The position numbers and the translations under genes were made by a program. Positions 5,091 to 7,933 of a stretch of 7,933 bases of DNA are shown piece by piece. Within the stretch, counting starts at the first letter, position 1; every line of letters starts with the position of its first letter. A model generated the notes under the pieces. That model ran no database searches and was not told where the DNA came from. It worked only from the letters and a program-made list of their open reading frames with translations. The DNA is from Modestobacter sp. Its GTDB lineage: Bacteria > Actinomycetota > Actinomycetes > Mycobacteriales > Geodermatophilaceae. Location: assembly GCA_025963425.1 (NCBI GenBank), contig JAOPUQ010000375.1:1-7933 (forward strand), written 5' to 3'.

Positions 5091-6512
5091 GTGAACGAAC
5101 TCACCACCCCGGGTGGAAGCAGCGGCCGCACTGTGGTGTCGTCTCCAGACGTGACGACGGCGAGCGAGCCCACCAGCCGGACCCCGCGGCGGGCCTACGC
5201 CGTCTGGGCCGTGGGGCTGCTCGCCTACGCGGTCGCCATCTTCCACCGCGGTTCCCTCGGCGTGGCCGGGGTGCAGGCGCAGCACCGGTTCGACGCCGGT
5301 GCCTCGGCGATCTCGCTGTTCCTGGTGCTGCAGCTCGCGGTGTACGCCGGGCTGCAGGTGCCGGTCGGGGTGGCGCTGGACCGGTTCGGCTCCAAGGCGA
5401 TGATCGTGTCCGGCGCCCTCACCATGGCCGCCGGGCAGGCGGTGCTCGCGCTGGCCACCGATGTCCCGACCGCGGTCGTCGCGCGCGTGCTGGTCGGCGC
5501 GGGCGACGCGATGACCTTCATCAGCGTGCTGCGGGTGGTCCAGGTGTGGTTTCCCGGCCGCACCGTCCCGCTGGTCACCCAGCTGACCGGGATCCTCGGC
5601 CAGCTCGGCCAGATCGCGGCCGCCTACCCGCTGGTCGCCCTGCTGCGCGACACCTCGTGGCCGGCGACCTTCCTGGGTGCCGCCGCCGTGGGCGTGCTGG
5701 TCGCCGTCCTCGTGCTGGTGGCGCTCACCGACTCCCCGCCCGGCACGCCGGTGGCGGTGCCGGCCGGGATGGCCGAGGTGCGGGCCAACCTGGCGGCCAC
5801 CTGGCGGGAGCCGGGCACCCGGCTCGGGCTGTACACCCACCTGGTCACCCAGTTCTCCGGCACCGTCTTCGCCCTGCTGTGGGGGTATCCGTTCCTCACC
5901 CTCGGCGAGGGGCTCAGCCCCGGGACGGCGGCCGGCCTGCTCACCCTGCTGGTGCTCGTCGGCATGGGCTTCGGCCCGCTGCTGGGCCGGCTGGTCGGCC
6001 GCTGGCCGCTGCGCCGATCGAACCTCGTGTTCGGGATCCTCGGCGCCACGGCGACCGTGTGGACCGTCGTCCTGCTGCTGCCCGGCCCCGCGCCGCTGTG
6101 GCTGCTGGTCGTCCTGGTGCTGGTGCTGGGCACGAACGGGCCGGGCTCGATGATCGGGTTCGACTACGCCCGCACCGAGAACCCGGTCGAGCGCTCGGGC
6201 AGCGCCAGCGGCGTGGTCAACGTCGGGGGCTTCATCGCCTCGCTGTGCACGATCCTGGCCATCGGCGCGGTGCTCGACGCGCTGACCCCCGGCGGGTCGC
6301 CCGACTACGACCTCGGCGCCTTCCGGGCGGCGTTCGCCGTCCAGTACGCGTTCTGGGCCATCGGGCTGATCGGCGTGCTGCGCCACCGCAAGCAGCTGCG
6401 CGCCCGGCTGGCCCGCGACGGCATCGTGCTGGTCCCGCTGCACGTGGCGGTCGGCGCGCGGCTGCGCGGCGGCTCGGCCTACCCGCCGCCGGCGGACCCG
6501 ACCGACCGCTGA
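5091..6512 (+). CDS. 12-helix MFS transporter of unknown substrate
   Basis: This is a 473-residue membrane transporter. A polar, probably cytoplasmic N-tail (1-33) precedes twelve predicted helices (about 36-56 to 410-430). A cytoplasmic loop at about 213-245 separates the two halves. Motif A is PVGVALDRFGSKAMI (91-105), and helix 4 carries ARVLVGAGDAM (131-141). The second half has FDYARTENPVERSGSASGVVNVGGF broken by helix 11 (about 357-381), a pattern also seen in nitrate/sugar-phosphate-like MFS proteins. Substrate and direction are not readable. The GTG start lies 7 bp after the GH13 stop and has no ribosome binding site, which suggests translational coupling. In-frame GTGs at 5136, 5139 and 5151 are alternatives that shorten only the polar tail. 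The operon link suggests a substrate or product of the GH13 enzyme, but that is inference. The 3' end overlaps the opposite-strand gene by 34 bp. Confidence 0.94.
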   Translation: MNELTTPGGSSGRTVVSSPDVTTASEPTSRTPRRAYAVWAVGLLAYAVAIFHRGSLGVAGVQAQHRFDAGASAISLFLVLQLAVYAGLQVPVGVALDRFGSKAMIVSGALTMAAGQAVLALATDVPTAVVARVLVGAGDAMTFISVLRVVQVWFPGRTVPLVTQLTGILGQLGQIAAAYPLVALLRDTSWPATFLGAAAVGVLVAVLVLVALTDSPPGTPVAVPAGMAEVRANLAATWREPGTRLGLYTHLVTQFSGTVFALLWGYPFLTLGEGLSPGTAAGLLTLLVLVGMGFGPLLGRLVGRWPLRRSNLVFGILGATATVWTVVLLLPGPAPLWLLVVLVLVLGTNGPGSMIGFDYARTENPVERSGSASGVVNVGGFIASLCTILAIGAVLDALTPGGSPDYDLGAFRAAFAVQYAFWAIGLIGVLRHRKQLRARLARDGIVLVPLHVAVGARLRGGSAYPPPADPTDR

Positions 6513-7222
6513 CCTCCCCGCCGGGCCAGCACGACGGCGTACTCGTAGCGCCGGCCGTCGCGCTGCACCGGCAGCAGGACCTGCTCGGCATCGGTGGCGC
6601 CGGGCAGCGCGGCCAGCTCGGCCAGCAGCTCCGGCGCCGGGTCGCTGGACCAGATCGCCAGCACGCCACCGGGTCGCAGCGCCGCCAGCGCGGCCGCCAG
6701 CCCCGCCGGCCGGTACAGCGGCGCGTTCGACTCGTGCACGAGGAAGCCCGGGCCGTTGTCCACGTCCAGCAGGACGGCGTCCCACCGGCCCGGCCCGGCC
6801 GCCAGCGCGGCCACGACGTCGCCCACGCGCAGCCGCAGCCGCCGGTCGGACACCCCGGCCAGGCTGGGCAGCAGCCCCCGGGCGGCCCAGCCGACGAGCG
6901 CCGGCTGCAGCTCCACCACGTCGATCCCGGCGGTCCGCGGGTCGGCCAGCACGGTGGCCGCCGTCCACCCGAGCCCGAGCCCGCCGACCAGCACCTCCAG
7001 CCCGTCGCCGGAGCACCGGCGCAGCGTTTCGGTGGCCAGCAGCCGCTCGGTGGAGGTGTCCACGTCGTCCATGGCGAAGACCCCGTCGACGACGAGCTCC
7101 AGGTGCACGCCGCCGTCGTCGGTGGTGCGCCGGCGCAGCAGCACCTCGCCGTGCGGGCCGGTCGCCCGGCCCAGTTCCTCGGTCGCCGCCAGCTCTCCGG
7201 TCACGCAGCGAGTCTGGTGCAC
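6479..7222 (-). CDS. Spermidine-synthase-like (SpeE-fold) Rossmann protein
   Basis: This 247-residue protein resembles the spermidine/spermine synthase family and class I methyltransferases. The N-terminal part carries LELVVDGVFAMDDVDTSTER (41-60), matching the small beta domain and linker of that family. The cofactor fold follows: motif I EVLVGGLGLGWTA (76-88), acidic Glu104 in VVELQPALV, and Asp135 in VGDVV. The loop LLDVDNGPGF (151-160) stands where true aminopropyltransferases have a D-[ST]-[ST]-D-P motif. It therefore probably binds S-adenosylmethionine or its decarboxylated form, but real spermidine synthesis is doubtful. Annotation simply as SpeE would overclaim. The start is GTG 7222, only 4 bp after the pxpC stop; GTG 7204 is an alternative. 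The two genes are probably co-transcribed. The stop at 6479 lies inside the 3' end of the convergent MFS gene. Confidence 0.9.
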   Translation of the reverse strand: MHQTRCVTGELAATEELGRATGPHGEVLLRRRTTDDGGVHLELVVDGVFAMDDVDTSTERLLATETLRRCSGDGLEVLVGGLGLGWTAATVLADPRTAGIDVVELQPALVGWAARGLLPSLAGVSDRRLRLRVGDVVAALAAGPGRWDAVLLDVDNGPGFLVHESNAPLYRPAGLAAALAALRPGGVLAIWSSDPAPELLAELAALPGATDAEQVLLPVQRDGRRYEYAVVLARRGGQRSVGSAGGG

Positions 7223-7226
7223 GGCC

Positions 7227-7933
7227 TCAGCCGGGCGCCGGGCGGAACCGCAGCGACTGTCCCGGCCGCAGTTGCGCGCAGCGGTCGACCGCCTCGTCCA
7301 CGACGTAGCCGATCACCGGATAGCCGCCGGTGACCGGGTGGTCGGCGAGGAAGAGCACCGGGGTGCCCGACGGCGGCACCTGCAGCGCACCGCGGACCAT
7401 CCCCTCGCTGGGCAGCTCGCCGGTGCGCACCCGGGTCAGGGGCTCCCCGGCCAGCCGCAGGCCGACCCGGTTGCTCTCGCTGGAGACCGTGTACGAGGTG
7501 CCGGTCAGCGTCGGCCACGCGTCGGCGCTGAACCAGTTCGCGCGGGGCCCGGGCAGCACCGGAACGGTCAGCTCCCCGGCGGGCGGCTCGGCGACGGCGG
7601 CCACGTCGACGCCGGGCAGCGGCAGGGGACTGGTGCCGACCGGCAGCACGTCGCCGGCGGCGACCACGGCGGGCCCGAGCCCGGCGAGCACGTCGGTGGA
7701 GCGGGAGCCCAGCACCGGCGGGACGTCGATGCCCCCGCGGACGGCGAGGTAGGTGCGCAGCCCGCTGACCGGCATCCCGAGTCGCAGCTCCGCGCCGGCG
7801 GCCAGCCGTACCGGGGCGGCGTGCGCCGGGCTCCCGGGACTCCGGGCGCCGGTGGTGACCACCAGCAGGTCGCCGTCGGCCCGCACCACCAGGCCCCCCA
7901 GCGTCACCTCGAGCACCGCGGCGCCGGCCGGGT
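7227..7933 (-). CDS. pxpC: 5-oxoprolinase subunit C / KipA-type carboxyltransferase-like protein, 5' end missing
   Basis: The frame stays open past the GTG at 7916 to the window edge, reading PAGAA-VLEVTLGG. That matches the family's conserved N-P-x-G-A-A-x-L-E-x-T-L-G-G, so 7916 is an internal valine and not the start. About 234 residues are visible and roughly 60 N-terminal residues are missing. Family landmarks, counted from that valine, are TYLAVRGGIDVPPVLGSRSTD (55-75, split across a loop), SNRVGLRLAG (148-157), ELPSEGMVRGALQVPPSG (167-184) and DHPVTGGYPVIGYV (192-205). The family forms the PxpABC complex, which cleaves 5-oxoproline to glutamate with ATP, or the KipA partner of KipI. No pxpA or pxpB is visible; they would lie beyond 7933. 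It is followed after 4 bp by the SpeE-like gene. Confidence 0.92.
   Translation of the reverse strand, partial: PAGAAVLEVTLGGLVVRADGDLLVVTTGARSPGSPAHAAPVRLAAGAELRLGMPVSGLRTYLAVRGGIDVPPVLGSRSTDVLAGLGPAVVAAGDVLPVGTSPLPLPGVDVAAVAEPPAGELTVPVLPGPRANWFSADAWPTLTGTSYTVSSESNRVGLRLAGEPLTRVRTGELPSEGMVRGALQVPPSGTPVLFLADHPVTGGYPVIGYVVDEAVDRCAQLRPGQSLRFRPAPG

Noticed and set aside
4896..7016. 706-codon open frame on the minus strand
   Set aside because: It lies antisense to the MFS gene and out of frame over the SpeE-like gene. It is a low-complexity Arg/Ala/Gly/Pro/His/Gln product with no domain. Long antisense open frames are expected at this GC content.

Overview
This is a very GC-rich window in which coding frames have almost only G or C at third codon positions. 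Together with GTG starts, two GAF-ANTAR regulators and the gene families present, this points to a high-GC actinobacterium. A Geodermatophilaceae-type organism is my best guess, but that is inference. I see no mobile element, CRISPR array, tRNA or rRNA, and the base composition looks uniform, so the window reads as ordinary chromosomal sequence rather than an island.

Layout. Positions 1-99 hold the 3' end of an unidentified plus-strand gene. An 11-bp GC hairpin follows, between convergent genes. Next come two minus-strand GAF-ANTAR regulator genes (143-877 and 1282-about 2001). They are separated by a 404-bp non-coding interval that holds a 24-bp perfect palindrome, a putative promoter and an 8+8 bp dyad in the presumed leader. 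Upstream of them on the same strand is a 14-helix MFS exporter of the DHA2 type (2139-3605).

Divergent from the exporter, across a gap of about 137 bp, is a plus-strand two-gene operon. It encodes a compact cytoplasmic GH13 alpha-amylase-family enzyme (3743-5083) and, 7 bp later, a 12-helix MFS transporter (5091-6512). The transporter gene overlaps tail to tail by 34 bp with a minus-strand gene for a spermidine-synthase-like protein (6479-7222). That gene lies 4 bp downstream of a pxpC/KipA-type 5-oxoprolinase subunit gene, which runs off the right edge of the window (7227-7933).

How the parts may work together. The GAF-ANTAR pair probably senses small ligands or redox state and acts on nascent RNA as antiterminators. 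The hairpins and dyads around these genes are candidate targets or autoregulatory sites. The exporter lies directly upstream of one regulator and could be co-regulated with it. The GH13-MFS operon suggests alpha-glucan or alpha-glucoside handling coupled to transport, with unknown substrate. The pxpC-linked pair is presumably the distal end of a 5-oxoproline-recycling operon whose other genes lie beyond position 7933. No clearly new multi-gene system is visible. The most interesting signals are the structured intergenic region between the two ANTAR genes and the SpeE-like protein with a non-canonical active-site motif.
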